A DNA stretch of 64,000 nt from Rhizobium sp. BK313 (GCF_014193655.1 NZ_JACHZQ010000002.1:1-64000), one strand, 5' to 3'; positions 50,514 to 59,655 are shown, counted from the stretch's first letter. Notes: generated from the sequence alone by a model not told the origin. Numbers and translations are program-made.

Positions 50514-51515
50514 TCACGCAGCAATGTGTTTAAAGAAGGGGGTGTTCGCGGGCGCAGCCATGAACCGGTCGAGTTCTGCATCAAGATGAAGGATCGACAC
50601 AGACGCGCCCGCCATCTCCATCGACGTGGCAAATTCCCCGATCCAGACGTGCTTGACCTTGACCGAACGGCTCTCCATGAGCTGCGACACCCGGCGGAAC
50701 ATGATATAAAGCTCTTCCAGCGGCGTCCCGCCGAGGCCATTCATCAGAACCGCCACTTCATCCCCGGCCTTGTAGTCCTGCTCGGCGAAAATGCGATCCA
50801 TCATCTGGTCGATGACGCTGTCGGCAGCTGCCAATTTCGTGCGGCTGATACCGGGTTCCCCGTGGATGCCCATGCCGATCTCCATCTCGTCCTCGCCGAT
50901 CGAGAACGTCGCATGGCCGATTTCCGGTACCACGCAGCTGGAGAGTGCGACCCCCATGGTACGCGTCCGCAAGCGAGCTTTCTCTGCCACGTCATAGACC
51001 TGATCAAGTGACATGCCTTCCGCCGCGGCAGCGCCTGCGGCCTTGTAGACGAAATAGACGCCAGCTACGCCGCGTCGCTTGTGTTCCTCGCCAACGACCG
51101 AAGAGGCGACGTCGTCGTTTCCGACGACTTGCCTGACGCGAATATCGTCAAGTTCTGCCAGCTCGGCCGCCATATCAAAGTTGATAAGATCGCCGCTGTA
51201 GTTCCCGTAGATATAGAGAACGCCGCTACCTTGATCGATGGCCTTCGTGACTTGATAAATTTGCTCCGAGCTAGGTGACTGAAACACCCCGCCGACGCCC
51301 GCTCCATCCAGCATGCCATCACCGATGTAGCCTAGAAACAGCGGAAGATGACCGGAGCCGCCCCCCGTCGCGATGCCGACTTTGCCCTTCTTGGACTTGG
51401 AAGTGACCATGCAACGCATGTCGTCCGCGACGAATGTCACTTCGGGATGGGCGCGATAAATCCCATCGAGCATTTCATCGACGAAATCGGCCGGGTCGTT
51501 CAAAAATTTACGCAT
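50514..51515 (-). CDS. dhaK: Dihydroxyacetone kinase subunit DhaK
   Basis: A 333-residue substrate-binding subunit. It has GGGSGH (51-56) with H56 in the active site, GNYSGD, and the histidine that forms the covalent hemiaminal with the ketose in GMGIHGEPG (H218). The start follows AGGAG with a six-base spacer. The substrate is a short ketose such as dihydroxyacetone or erythrulose; context with a sugar importer suggests the latter or a related polyol product, which is inference. Confidence 0.93.
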   Translation of the reverse strand: MRKFLNDPADFVDEMLDGIYRAHPEVTFVADDMRCMVTSKSKKGKVGIATGGGSGHLPLFLGYIGDGMLDGAGVGGVFQSPSSEQIYQVTKAIDQGSGVLYIYGNYSGDLINFDMAAELAELDDIRVRQVVGNDDVASSVVGEEHKRRGVAGVYFVYKAAGAAAAEGMSLDQVYDVAEKARLRTRTMGVALSSCVVPEIGHATFSIGEDEMEIGMGIHGEPGISRTKLAAADSVIDQMMDRIFAEQDYKAGDEVAVLMNGLGGTPLEELYIMFRRVSQLMESRSVKVKHVWIGEFATSMEMAGASVSILHLDAELDRFMAAPANTPFFKHIAA

Positions 51516-51531
51516 GATGCTCTCCTAAAAT

Positions 51532-52566
51532 TTATCTTTTGCGCTGGCGTGTCACGAAGAACCCTGCCGCGAGAAGGATGAAGACGCCGACGACCAGTCT
51601 CTGCCAAGTGCTTGGTATACCCACGAGAACCAGCACGCTGTTGATCACGACAATCAGCAGCACCCCCAGGATCGTGCCCAGCACGGTTCCGGTGCCGCCT
51701 GTTATTTTCGCCCCGCCCAGCACTACGGCCGCGATGACATTGATTTCCGTTCCGACCAGATCGAAAGGATTGGCCTGACGGTTCGCGCAGACGTGAATGA
51801 TGCCCGCAAGCCCAGCCAATGCACCCGCATATCCGAAAAGAAAGAGGTGTACGGTCCTGAGGTTGTAGCCGAGACGGCTCGCAATGTTGGCATTGCCGCC
51901 GACGGCGAAAATCGCCCGACCCATCAAGGTGCGGTTCAAGATCCACCAAGTCACCAGGGCCGCGATTGGCAAGGCCAGGAAATAGAAAGGCAGAGTCACG
52001 GTGGCTCCGTTTGCGGTCTCGAACTGCAACAGTGGTAGCCGTCCGAATGCGCCCATTTGCGGGGGCAAGGACATGATCCACACCGTGCCGATGAACGAAA
52101 GCAGGAAGCCTCGGAACAGATATTGGGTTCCGATCGTGACAATGAGCGAAGGCACTTTCAGCTGATGAACGAGCAAGCCGTTTATCAACCCAAGCAAGGC
52201 TCCGCCGACTGTCGCGATGATCATGATGAGAGCGATCGGCAGCCCTGGCAGCTTGGTCTGGACCAGCACGGTCATCGAATACATCGTGAAGGCGGCGATC
52301 GCCGTGAACGATACGTCGATGCCGCCCGCTGCCAAGATGACGAAGACACCCAGGGCAAACAGCCCCATGACAACGCTAGACCGACCGATGTCGATCAATG
52401 TCGAGGGTTGCAGGAACGCTGGATTAGCGATCGAGACCGCGACGCAGATGGCGATAAGGATCACGAAGGTGATCGTTTCCGGGCGCCTGCGAACAAGTTC
52501 ACCGAGACTGAACGAGCCAGACTTGGAGAAGCTCTGAGGGGCCTTTTCCGACTCTAATGCACTCAA
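51532..52566 (-). CDS. Sugar ABC transporter permease (CUT2)
   Basis: A 344-residue permease with 8-10 helices; motifs are GLFALGVFVILAAGGIDVSF, HQLKVPSLIVTIGTQYLFRG and GGNANIASRLGYN. It is one of two permeases in this operon, as in the Lsr and Rha systems that use a heterodimeric channel. It overlaps the ATPase gene stop by ATGA and ends 16 bp before dhaK. Confidence 0.93.
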   Translation of the reverse strand: MSALESEKAPQSFSKSGSFSLGELVRRRPETITFVILIAICVAVSIANPAFLQPSTLIDIGRSSVVMGLFALGVFVILAAGGIDVSFTAIAAFTMYSMTVLVQTKLPGLPIALIMIIATVGGALLGLINGLLVHQLKVPSLIVTIGTQYLFRGFLLSFIGTVWIMSLPPQMGAFGRLPLLQFETANGATVTLPFYFLALPIAALVTWWILNRTLMGRAIFAVGGNANIASRLGYNLRTVHLFLFGYAGALAGLAGIIHVCANRQANPFDLVGTEINVIAAVVLGGAKITGGTGTVLGTILGVLLIVVINSVLVLVGIPSTWQRLVVGVFILLAAGFFVTRQRKR

Positions 52567-54119
52567 TGGACCAACTCCGGCTTGGCGGCGAGCATCGCCT
52601 GGTACAGCTGGTCCTCGGACGCCTGCTCCGTTTCGAATTCCCGGACGAGCCGACCGTCGAGCATCACCAGTATCCGGTCCGTATTTTGCAGAAGTTCGGG
52701 AAGATCGTCGCTGACGATAACGATCCCCATTCCCGCTTCCGCCAATTTCTGGATCGCGCGGTAGATCGTATCCTTGGACCCAACGTCGACACCGACGGTT
52801 GGCCCATGCAGAACGAGCAGTTTCGGATTGATGCTTAGCCAGCGTCCGATGAGTACGCGTTGTTGGTTGCCACCGGACAAGGCGCCGACAGGTAGGTCGA
52901 GATCCTTCGTGTTCAAACGCATGTCTTCCGACAGCCTGCCCGCGATGGTCCGACCCTTGCTCCGGTCCACGACGCCGAACGAATTGCTAAGCTTCCTCAA
53001 TATCAGGGCGATCTCGTTTTCGAGAATTGACTTGTCGAGGAACAGTCCCTCCGCCAAACGATCCTCTGGTACATAGCCAATCCCGTGGTCGATCGCCTCC
53101 ACCGGACGACAGATCGCGACCTCGATGCCTTCGAGCCGGATGCTTCCACCAGTGGCGGGCCTGACACCTGTGATGGCCATGGCGAGTTCGTTGCGGCCCG
53201 AATCCGCGAGACCCGTGATACCCAGTATCTCGCCTTTCCGCAGATTGAAGCTCATGTCGACGAGACCCGGGGCGCTGAGGTCTTTCACCGCCAGCGCCAC
53301 TTCTTGTCCGGGCTTGCCGTGTCTGTATCGAGCGGAGTCGATCGAGCGTCCTGTCATCAGCTGGGAAAGCTGTGTCTTGGTGTATTGAGCGATTGGGCCT
53401 GTCGCCACACACTGACCGTCGCGAAAGACGATGGCCTGGCCACCGATACGATAGCACTCGTCAAGCTTGTGGGTCACGAATAGGACCGCGACATTCTCCT
53501 GCCGCAACCGCTCAACGACGCGAACGAGGTTGTCGACCTCGCGCCGGGTAAGGGACGTCGTCGGCTCGTCCATGATCACGAGCTTCGCACGGGTCGCCAC
53601 GGCGCGGGCGATGGCCACCAGCTGTCGGCTCGCCAGGGGAAGATCCGCGACGATAGTGTTGAGAAAGGATCTATCCGTTGGCAGCCCTGCGATGGCGAGC
53701 GCGTTCATCGCAGTGGCCGTCAGGCGTTTGCGATCGAGCATTCGCGCCAGGCGACCGCGACCGGAGACAAGTTGCTCGCTGAGCGCCACGTTTTCAGCAA
53801 CCGTGAGGTTCGGCAATAGCGACAGGTCCTGGTAGACAGTCTCAATCCCGTGGCTTAGGGATCGGATCGGCGTCATCGCCGGGAAGCTCGCTCCCTCAAG
53901 TACGATCTCTCCTTTGCTCGGCGAGATGGCACCCGACATGATCTTGATGACGGTGCTCTTCCCGCAACCGTTCTCACCCAGCAGGTGATACGCCTCGCCG
54001 AGATCGATCGTGAGGTCGATGCCCCGGAGCGCGTGGACGCCACCGAACCATTTCTGAATATTTCGAAGCTCCAGGAAACGGTCCGAAGCCTGTGGGCTTT
54101 CGTTTAAATCCGCTGACAC
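52563..54119 (-). CDS. Sugar ABC transporter ATPase, two-domain (RbsA/LsrA-like)
   Basis: A 518-residue protein with two ATP-binding cassettes. The first (about 10-250) has Walker A GENGCGKST and Walker B LVIMDEPTTSL but a degenerate signature (LPLASRQLVAIARA). The second (about 260-510) has a degenerate Walker A (GLADSGRNEL) and a good signature (LSGGNQQRVLIGRW). This asymmetry is normal for RbsA-type proteins. It contrasts with the half-size ATPases of the other two sugar importers in this window. Confidence 0.94.
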   Translation of the reverse strand: MSADLNESPQASDRFLELRNIQKWFGGVHALRGIDLTIDLGEAYHLLGENGCGKSTVIKIMSGAISPSKGEIVLEGASFPAMTPIRSLSHGIETVYQDLSLLPNLTVAENVALSEQLVSGRGRLARMLDRKRLTATAMNALAIAGLPTDRSFLNTIVADLPLASRQLVAIARAVATRAKLVIMDEPTTSLTRREVDNLVRVVERLRQENVAVLFVTHKLDECYRIGGQAIVFRDGQCVATGPIAQYTKTQLSQLMTGRSIDSARYRHGKPGQEVALAVKDLSAPGLVDMSFNLRKGEILGITGLADSGRNELAMAITGVRPATGGSIRLEGIEVAICRPVEAIDHGIGYVPEDRLAEGLFLDKSILENEIALILRKLSNSFGVVDRSKGRTIAGRLSEDMRLNTKDLDLPVGALSGGNQQRVLIGRWLSINPKLLVLHGPTVGVDVGSKDTIYRAIQKLAEAGMGIVIVSDDLPELLQNTDRILVMLDGRLVREFETEQASEDQLYQAMLAAKPELVH

Positions 54120-54176
54120 TTTTGTATGCCCTCGATTGCCGTGGCCGCCGCGCAGTTGCGCGGAAGATATTTCAAC

Positions 54177-54203
54177 TGGCGCCGCAAAGGGGCTGCGACG
54201 CCA
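54177..54203 (-). other. Intercistronic stem-loop after the binding-protein gene
   Basis: A 10-bp stem (TGGCGTCGCA/TGCGGCGCCA, one G-U) with a 7-base loop lies in the 98-bp gap before the ATPase gene. No U-run follows. Confidence 0.6.
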
Positions 54204-54217
54204 GCTGGCTCGGGAGA

Positions 54218-55228
54218 TTAGAAAAGGTGCGGTTTGTATGTGGACTTGTCGACAAGGACCATGCCGTTGCCGATCACCAGCAAGCCGTCACCGGCACCCT
54301 TCGTGACTTTCACCTTGTTATAGCCCTCGACGCCAAGGTCCATTCCGTCGGTGATTTCCTTCTTGGCAAGCAGAAGCTTGGCAAGCGAGTTCATGGCCAT
54401 TCCGGCCTTCTGCGGATCCCAGAAGCCGATAGCTGTGATAGCTCCGGATTCGAGAAGATCAGCCGATGGGTTAGGCAGTCCGGTGCCTACCAGGCATACC
54501 TTTCCGCTCAGGCCAGCTTCATCAATGGCGCGGCCGACGCCAAGGACGTCGTTACCAGCGGAAGTCTGGAAGCCCTTGATGTCGGGATGCTTGCGCAGGA
54601 TTTCCTTGGCTTTCTCGTAGGTGGCGTTGGCGTCGTCGAAGGACTCATTATTAGGATCAACCAGTTCCATGCCCGGGTACTTCTTGGCGTTGGCTTCACC
54701 GGCGCCGACCCACTGCATATGCGTACGGCTGCCTACGGAGCCGACAAACGTGGTCCACTTGCCTTTCTGGCCCATGCATTGCGCGAGACGTTCATTGAGA
54801 GCGGTCCCGTAGTCCTTGTTGTCGAACGCCTCCACGTCCGCCTGGGTATTCTTCTCGTTGTCCGCTTCATGGGTGACAACCACGATGCCACGATCCATCG
54901 CACGCTTGAGTGCGCCTTCGATGACGGCAGGATCCATCGGTACCACCGCAAGAGCGTTTACGCCCTTCGCAGTCAGGTCCTGAATGATCTGCAGCTGCTG
55001 GGCGGCGTCTGATGTTGGCGGACCGCTCTGGCTTGCGACAACGTCGGGGTTCGCCTTCTGGAAGGCTTCGACGCCAGTGTTCATGCGGTCGAACCAGGGA
55101 ATGCCGCTGATCTTGACAACGGTTGCGATGACTGGCTTGTCGGCCGCCATGAGACTTCCGACGGTGCCGCTGAGCAGAGCGGCTGCCGCAACGCCCGCAA
55201 TCAAGATGCGCTTTGACATGGTTTTCAT
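54218..55228 (-). CDS. Sugar-binding protein, LsrB/RhaS-like
   Basis: A 336-residue Peripla_BP_4 protein with a signal peptide (cleavage near SLMAADKP). The start VKISGIPWFDRMNTGVEAFQ and the end GNGMVLVDKSTYKPHLF resemble LsrB-type autoinducer-2 and rhamnose-binding proteins more than RbsB. The start after GGAGGAGAA is used. It is second in the operon, after a permease gene, which is unusual since binding-protein genes normally come first. The ligand is a small sugar or polyol; AI-2 itself is one possibility. Confidence 0.9.
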   Translation of the reverse strand: MKTMSKRILIAGVAAAALLSGTVGSLMAADKPVIATVVKISGIPWFDRMNTGVEAFQKANPDVVASQSGPPTSDAAQQLQIIQDLTAKGVNALAVVPMDPAVIEGALKRAMDRGIVVVTHEADNEKNTQADVEAFDNKDYGTALNERLAQCMGQKGKWTTFVGSVGSRTHMQWVGAGEANAKKYPGMELVDPNNESFDDANATYEKAKEILRKHPDIKGFQTSAGNDVLGVGRAIDEAGLSGKVCLVGTGLPNPSADLLESGAITAIGFWDPQKAGMAMNSLAKLLLAKKEITDGMDLGVEGYNKVKVTKGAGDGLLVIGNGMVLVDKSTYKPHLF

Positions 55229-55249
55229 TTTCTCCTCCACAAATGGCCC

Positions 55250-56281
55250 TCAGTTGTTAGGCTTCGGCGCCTGAGGGACGGGCGACGAAGGTTTGAAGTG
55301 CCCGTTCGAGGGCGTGAGAAATCCAACGACGTCGTAGTGACCGACGGCGAGAAACAGCAGGAGCAGTAGCCCCCAGGCGAAATCGCGAACGAAGTTTGAA
55401 AGGCCGCCGAAGTTCAGCAGGCTCGACATCAACTGAAGCGCGATGGCGCTGAGAACGACCGAGACGACCCTTCCATGGCCACCTTCGGGCTTCACACCAG
55501 CCATCACGGCGATGAGAATGGCGATCAGCAGATAGGAGCTGCCATAGTCGAACTTCACGTTGACGTTGCGGGCGGCAATAACGATCCCAGCCAAAGCCGA
55601 CAGCGTTCCGCTCAACGTATAGGTGCCGATCAGAATCCCGCCACGCGGAAAGCCTGCGTAAACCGCAGCAGTCGGGTTGGTGCCCGTCAGCATCAGCCAG
55701 GAGCCAAACGGGGTCAGTCTAAGCACCGCGCCGAGAATAAGCGCAATAACCGCGAATGCGAGAAAGCTGATCGGAACTGCGAGTATCATGTCGTTGCCGA
55801 TGCTCGACAGCAGATCTGGGCTCCCCACCGTGACCGCCTTCCCTCCTGCCACGACGACCGCGAGGCCGGTGAAAGCCATCTGTGTCCCAAGCGTACAAAG
55901 AATGGGGGTGATGTTTAGCTTTGCGATCAGAATGCCGTTGATCGCGCCGCCGATCACACCGATCGCGATGGCAACCACGATGAAGGCGAGGCTGAAAGCC
56001 AGCTCGTTGTCGGTCGCGGAATAGAAGGACGACACGATGACCGCCGAAAGAACTCCGGAGAGATTGGCAAGCGCAATACCCGAAAGATCGATCCCTCCGT
56101 TACCGGCACACATGGCGAGCATGACGCCTATCGCCAGCAGACCAATTTCCGGAACTTGGCCACCCATCGACTGAAGATTGAATAGTGAGAGGTACGACCC
56201 CCCGGAAATCGCTGCGCCGACAACAAGAAGGGCAACGTTGATGATGACCAGCATCAGCAGTTGAGCGTTAGCGTTTCGCAT
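55250..56281 (-). CDS. Sugar ABC transporter permease (CUT2), first gene of operon
   Basis: A 343-residue permease with about nine helices; motifs are IGLLAIGVMLAMCAGNGGID, AKLNITPILCTLGTQMAF and TGTNPTAAVYAGFP. It partners the permease at 51532-52566. It has a strong ribosome site (AAGGGAGGCC). Its promoter region carries two identical operators of the divergent LacI regulator. Confidence 0.93.
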   Translation of the reverse strand: MRNANAQLLMLVIINVALLVVGAAISGGSYLSLFNLQSMGGQVPEIGLLAIGVMLAMCAGNGGIDLSGIALANLSGVLSAVIVSSFYSATDNELAFSLAFIVVAIAIGVIGGAINGILIAKLNITPILCTLGTQMAFTGLAVVVAGGKAVTVGSPDLLSSIGNDMILAVPISFLAFAVIALILGAVLRLTPFGSWLMLTGTNPTAAVYAGFPRGGILIGTYTLSGTLSALAGIVIAARNVNVKFDYGSSYLLIAILIAVMAGVKPEGGHGRVVSVVLSAIALQLMSSLLNFGGLSNFVRDFAWGLLLLLFLAVGHYDVVGFLTPSNGHFKPSSPVPQAPKPNN

Positions 56282-56294
56282 GGCCTCCCTTCCA

Positions 56295-56307
56295 TGTTTA
56301 CTAAACA
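56295..56307. promoter_or_regulatory. LacI-type operator TGTTTACTAAACA (copy 1)
   Basis: A perfect 6-bp palindrome around a central C, just 14 bp upstream of the permease start. A degenerate third copy (TCTTTAGTAAAAC) follows at 56315-56327. Confidence 0.7.
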
Positions 56308-56423
56308 AATAGTATCTTTAGTAAAACGCTATCAAACGGAATTTTTGTTTGCAAGCGATATTTTTGAACGATACGCGTGATTTTTGAGCATAATTCAAAA
56401 TTTTTATTTGCCGCTATGCGCAA

Positions 56424-56436
56424 TGTTTACTAAACA
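56424..56436. promoter_or_regulatory. LacI-type operator TGTTTACTAAACA (copy 2)
   Basis: Identical to copy 1 and 129 bp from it centre to centre, 47 bp before the LacI start. Two sites suit repression by looping by a LacI tetramer or two dimers. Confidence 0.7.
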
Positions 56437-56482
56437 AGAAACTTGGCACTAGGATTCTACAGCTTGCTCCTTGGGAACTGAT

Positions 56483-57577
56483 ATGGCGCAAAACGTCAGC
56501 ACAATTAGAGACATCGCCGAGGCCGCAGGTGTCTCACCGGCAACCGTGTCGCTTGTATTGAACGGCAAGGGCGGAATTTCTGAAGAGACCCGCGAGAAGG
56601 TCTTGGCGGCTGTTAACCGCCTGAACTATGTGCCTCGTGCCGTCAAACAAATCTCGGAAGCAACGAGAGATAAGATTCGGTTTCTAAAGATTGCGAAGCA
56701 TGGGCATACCGTAAACCGCGATCACAGCGTCTTCATCTCAGATTATATCGATGGCTTGTCGGCAGAGGCCACGCGAAAGGGTTACACGCTCGAGGTTGTG
56801 TCTTTCGAAGGTGCCTCTATGAACTCCATCGCAGAAACGTTGGTCGGCGCATCGATAAGCGGTGTGGTGGCCTTGGGGACGGAGCTTTCGGACTCAGACA
56901 TTCGGGTCATACAGAGCGCCGGTCTGCCAACCGTGTTTATCGACACGCTTTTTGACGTGGTTGATGCGAATTTCGTCGACATGAACAACGAGGACGCTGT
57001 CTTCAAGGTCCTTTCCCAATTTAGGCAACAAGGTTTTGAACGCATCGGATTCGTCGCGAGCCACGTGGACACCCACAACTTTCGGATGAGGCGCGACGCA
57101 TTCTTCAAGAACATGGTCCGACTTGGCCTCAAGGCACGCGAGAAGGACGTCCTGTCGGTGGAATCGACTCACGACGGGGCCTATGCGGACACGCGCGATT
57201 TGCTTGCAGGGGGTATCGAACTGGCGGAATGTTATTTCTGCACGAACGACGTCATTGCCTTCGGTTTCATCCGCGCACTCAAAGAATTCGGGGTTTCGGT
57301 CCCTAGTGACGTTTCCGTAATCGGCTTCGACAACCTACCGCAGAGCGCGACCATCGACCCTGCCCTGACCACGGTGGAAGTCTCGAAGCGAAAGATCGGG
57401 TATTTCGCCGTCACCGTGCTCGACGACCTGATCAGGGCCTCCGAGCGGCAGCCTTTCGTGAAAATTCAAGTTGGCGCGGAGCTTGTGCTTCGCCAAAGCC
57501 ATTCCAAGGAAGCAAATCAGAAGATCGATTACACAAAGAGGCATTCGGCCCGGAAGGCGCACCCACAAACGGAATAA
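56483..57577 (+). CDS. LacI-family transcriptional regulator
   Basis: A 364-residue repressor. The LacI helix-turn-helix and hinge are at about 6-62 (TIRDIAEAAGVSPATVSLVL, NGKGGISEETREKVL) and the sugar-sensing Peripla_BP-like domain follows (VFISDYIDGLSAEATRKGYT, TNDVIAFGFIRALKEFG, VSVIGFDNLPQS). It is divergent from the importer-DhaKL operon and very likely controls it through the TGTTTACTAAACA pair. A basic C-terminal tail of about 30 residues is longer than usual. The ATG at 56483 is chosen; a TTG four codons upstream is possible. Confidence 0.94.
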   Translation: MAQNVSTIRDIAEAAGVSPATVSLVLNGKGGISEETREKVLAAVNRLNYVPRAVKQISEATRDKIRFLKIAKHGHTVNRDHSVFISDYIDGLSAEATRKGYTLEVVSFEGASMNSIAETLVGASISGVVALGTELSDSDIRVIQSAGLPTVFIDTLFDVVDANFVDMNNEDAVFKVLSQFRQQGFERIGFVASHVDTHNFRMRRDAFFKNMVRLGLKAREKDVLSVESTHDGAYADTRDLLAGGIELAECYFCTNDVIAFGFIRALKEFGVSVPSDVSVIGFDNLPQSATIDPALTTVEVSKRKIGYFAVTVLDDLIRASERQPFVKIQVGAELVLRQSHSKEANQKIDYTKRHSARKAHPQTE

Positions 57578-57679
57578 TGATGTTTTCACCACCAGAACCA
57601 TGCATAGGTGCCCGCCTATTCGACTGACCAAAAGCTCCAACGCAGTCCATCGATTTACGCCCCCATGAGGTATTGATCA

Positions 57680-58609
57680 ATGAAATCATACACGCTTCCG
57701 CGCACCGACCTCGACGTGTCGAGCATCATCCTCGGAATGATGCGGATCACCAATATGAGCAATGGCGAAATCCAGCAACTGTTTGGCGGCGCACGCGATG
57801 TCGGCGTGACCTTTATCGACCACGCGGACATTTATGGCGGTGCGCCGCATCGCTGCGAGGCTCGTTTCGGCGAGGCGATTTCCCTCACCGCCGCTGAACG
57901 CGAGAAGCTTGTCATCCAGAGCAAGGTTGGCATCCGCAAGGGATTTTTCGATTTCTCTGCCGAGCATATTCTGGCCTCGGTGGATCAGTCGCTCGCGGCG
58001 CTGAAGACCGACTATCTGGACGTGCTTCTGCTACATCGCCCTGATACGCTTGTCGAACCCGAAGAGGTTGCTGCGGCCTTCGACACGCTCAAATCTGCCG
58101 GCAAGGTCCGCCATTTCGGCGTTTCCAACCATACACCTGGCCAGGTCGAGCTGCTCAAGACAGCGGTCACGCAACCGCTCATCGTCAACCAGGTGCAGCT
58201 CAGCATCACTCATGCTCCGCTGATCGCATCGGGCGTTGCCGCCAATATGGCCGGGCTTGATCAATCGATCGATCGCGATAACGGCCTGCTCGATTATTCT
58301 CGTATCAACGGCATGATGCTGCAGGCCTGGTCGCCGTTCCAGAAGGGCTTCTTCGACGGTGTCTTCCTCGGCGACCGTGAAAATTTCGCCGATCTGAACG
58401 ACGCCATCGACGAACTCGCGAAGGCCTATGGCGTAACGCCGACGGGTATTGCCGTCGCCTGGATCACCCGTCATCCGGCAAAAATCCAGGTCGTGCTCGG
58501 CACCACGAAGCCGGAACGTGTCGTCGAAGCCGCGGCCGGCTCTTCTGTCTCACTGACCCGCGAGGAATGGTATCGGCTGTTCCGAGCTGCAGGACATACT
58601 CTGCCCTGA
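57680..58609 (+). CDS. Aldo/keto reductase, YdhF-like
   Basis: A 309-residue NADPH-dependent reductase of the YdhF group. Motifs are FIDHADIYGGAPHRCEARFG (Asp, Tyr), IQSKVGIR (Lys), DVLLLHRPD (His) and VVLGTTKPERV. It has GAGG before the ATG and lies 102 bp downstream of lacI in the same direction, so it may share its transcript. It is a second reductase of the sugar cluster alongside the one at 48627-49682. Confidence 0.92.
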   Translation: MKSYTLPRTDLDVSSIILGMMRITNMSNGEIQQLFGGARDVGVTFIDHADIYGGAPHRCEARFGEAISLTAAEREKLVIQSKVGIRKGFFDFSAEHILASVDQSLAALKTDYLDVLLLHRPDTLVEPEEVAAAFDTLKSAGKVRHFGVSNHTPGQVELLKTAVTQPLIVNQVQLSITHAPLIASGVAANMAGLDQSIDRDNGLLDYSRINGMMLQAWSPFQKGFFDGVFLGDRENFADLNDAIDELAKAYGVTPTGIAVAWITRHPAKIQVVLGTTKPERVVEAAAGSSVSLTREEWYRLFRAAGHTLP

Positions 58610-58838
58610 CCCGCATGCGACGGTGGCGCTCGCGAATGTCGAATTACTCTCAGAGACTCGCCGATTGCGACCGCTGGCACGAAGCGAGCAGGTGTCGCTA
58701 AGTTTTCGCTCGCGCCCCGCCTCGGAACCATCGCCACGACACCGCACCACAAGTATCTCTAGTTGGGCGAAGTCAGCAGTGCCGTCACGCTAAGTGACCG
58801 GCAAATCGAAATTTTCAGCCGATCTCATCCGCTCTTCG

Positions 58839-59255
58839 CTAGATGACCGTCGTCCAGTCTCCAGCTCTCAAAGCAACCTTCTGCATGCCGGCGTTGCTGC
58901 GAATGAGAACAGTTTGTTCGCGCGTAGATTTCAGTCTCGCACGCTGCACATTCCCCTCTGACCATTCCATATCCAATTCAATCCCGCCGCGCAGCCGCAA
59001 ACCGGATACCCGACCCGTGGACAGGGCTCGGGAAAGAGCGGGAAGAAGTCTGATTTCACCGCGGCGGCTATGGGCGAGCATCTCGCAGATTCCAGCCGCA
59101 GCGCCAAAGTTACCGTCGATCTGGAATGGCGGATGCGCATCGAAGAGATTGGCGTAGGTGCGAGATGGGGACAGCTGGCTCTTCAGAACAGACCAGGCAC
59201 GCTCGCCATCGCCCAAACGTGTGAATCGGCACCGAAGGCTGACCCCTCGTGACAA
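58839..59255 (-). pseudogene. GH95-type alpha-L-fucosidase, C-terminal fragment
   Basis: The frame contains FTRLGDGERAWSVLKSQLSP, YANLFDAHPPFQIDGNFGAA, ICEMLAHSRRGEIRLLPALS and VSGLRLRGGIELDMEW, the hallmark C-terminal blocks of glycoside hydrolase family 95. Family members are about 750 residues; only about 138 remain with no upstream part, so it is a remnant. 58610-58838 holds no gene I can see. Confidence 0.82.
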
Positions 59256-59433
59256 GAGCGTAAGGCTCTGATTTACACACCAGAAAATGGAAATTGGGTG
59301 GGGTCAAGATTGGCGCCGATGATGACCACACTCATATTATGAATTTGTCAGCGAACTCATGTGCTTAATGGCAGTCGGTAAATAGATCGAAGGTAATTCT
59401 AATTTTGAATCTATCAACCGGTCTCCTGATTGC

Positions 59434-59655
59434 TCAGGAGGACATCCCATAATTAACACTTCGCCGGTTCGCCCGAACGATCGCGCCGGATACAGCACCG
59501 ACCACGAACATAGCAAACACTAAAGAACAATATTCACGAATGACATCCGGCCGGATCGAGATTGTTGGAATGTCGAATGTCGTCGCATGGCTAGCCACCG
59601 CGACGGCCGTTCCGGCCACCACCTCCAGCAACCGCAGGCTATACGATCCTGTCAT
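59434..59655 (-). CDS. Small membrane protein coupled to iclR, unknown
   Basis: A 73-residue frame with one hydrophobic stretch near the C-terminus (YCSLVFAMFVVGAVSGAIV) and a weaker one near the N-terminus. Its ATG overlaps the IclR stop as ATGA, the pattern of translational coupling, which is the main reason to list it. No family is recognised. The region from 59256 to here is otherwise empty. Confidence 0.35.
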   Translation of the reverse strand: MTGSYSLRLLEVVAGTAVAVASHATTFDIPTISIRPDVIREYCSLVFAMFVVGAVSGAIVRANRRSVNYGMSS

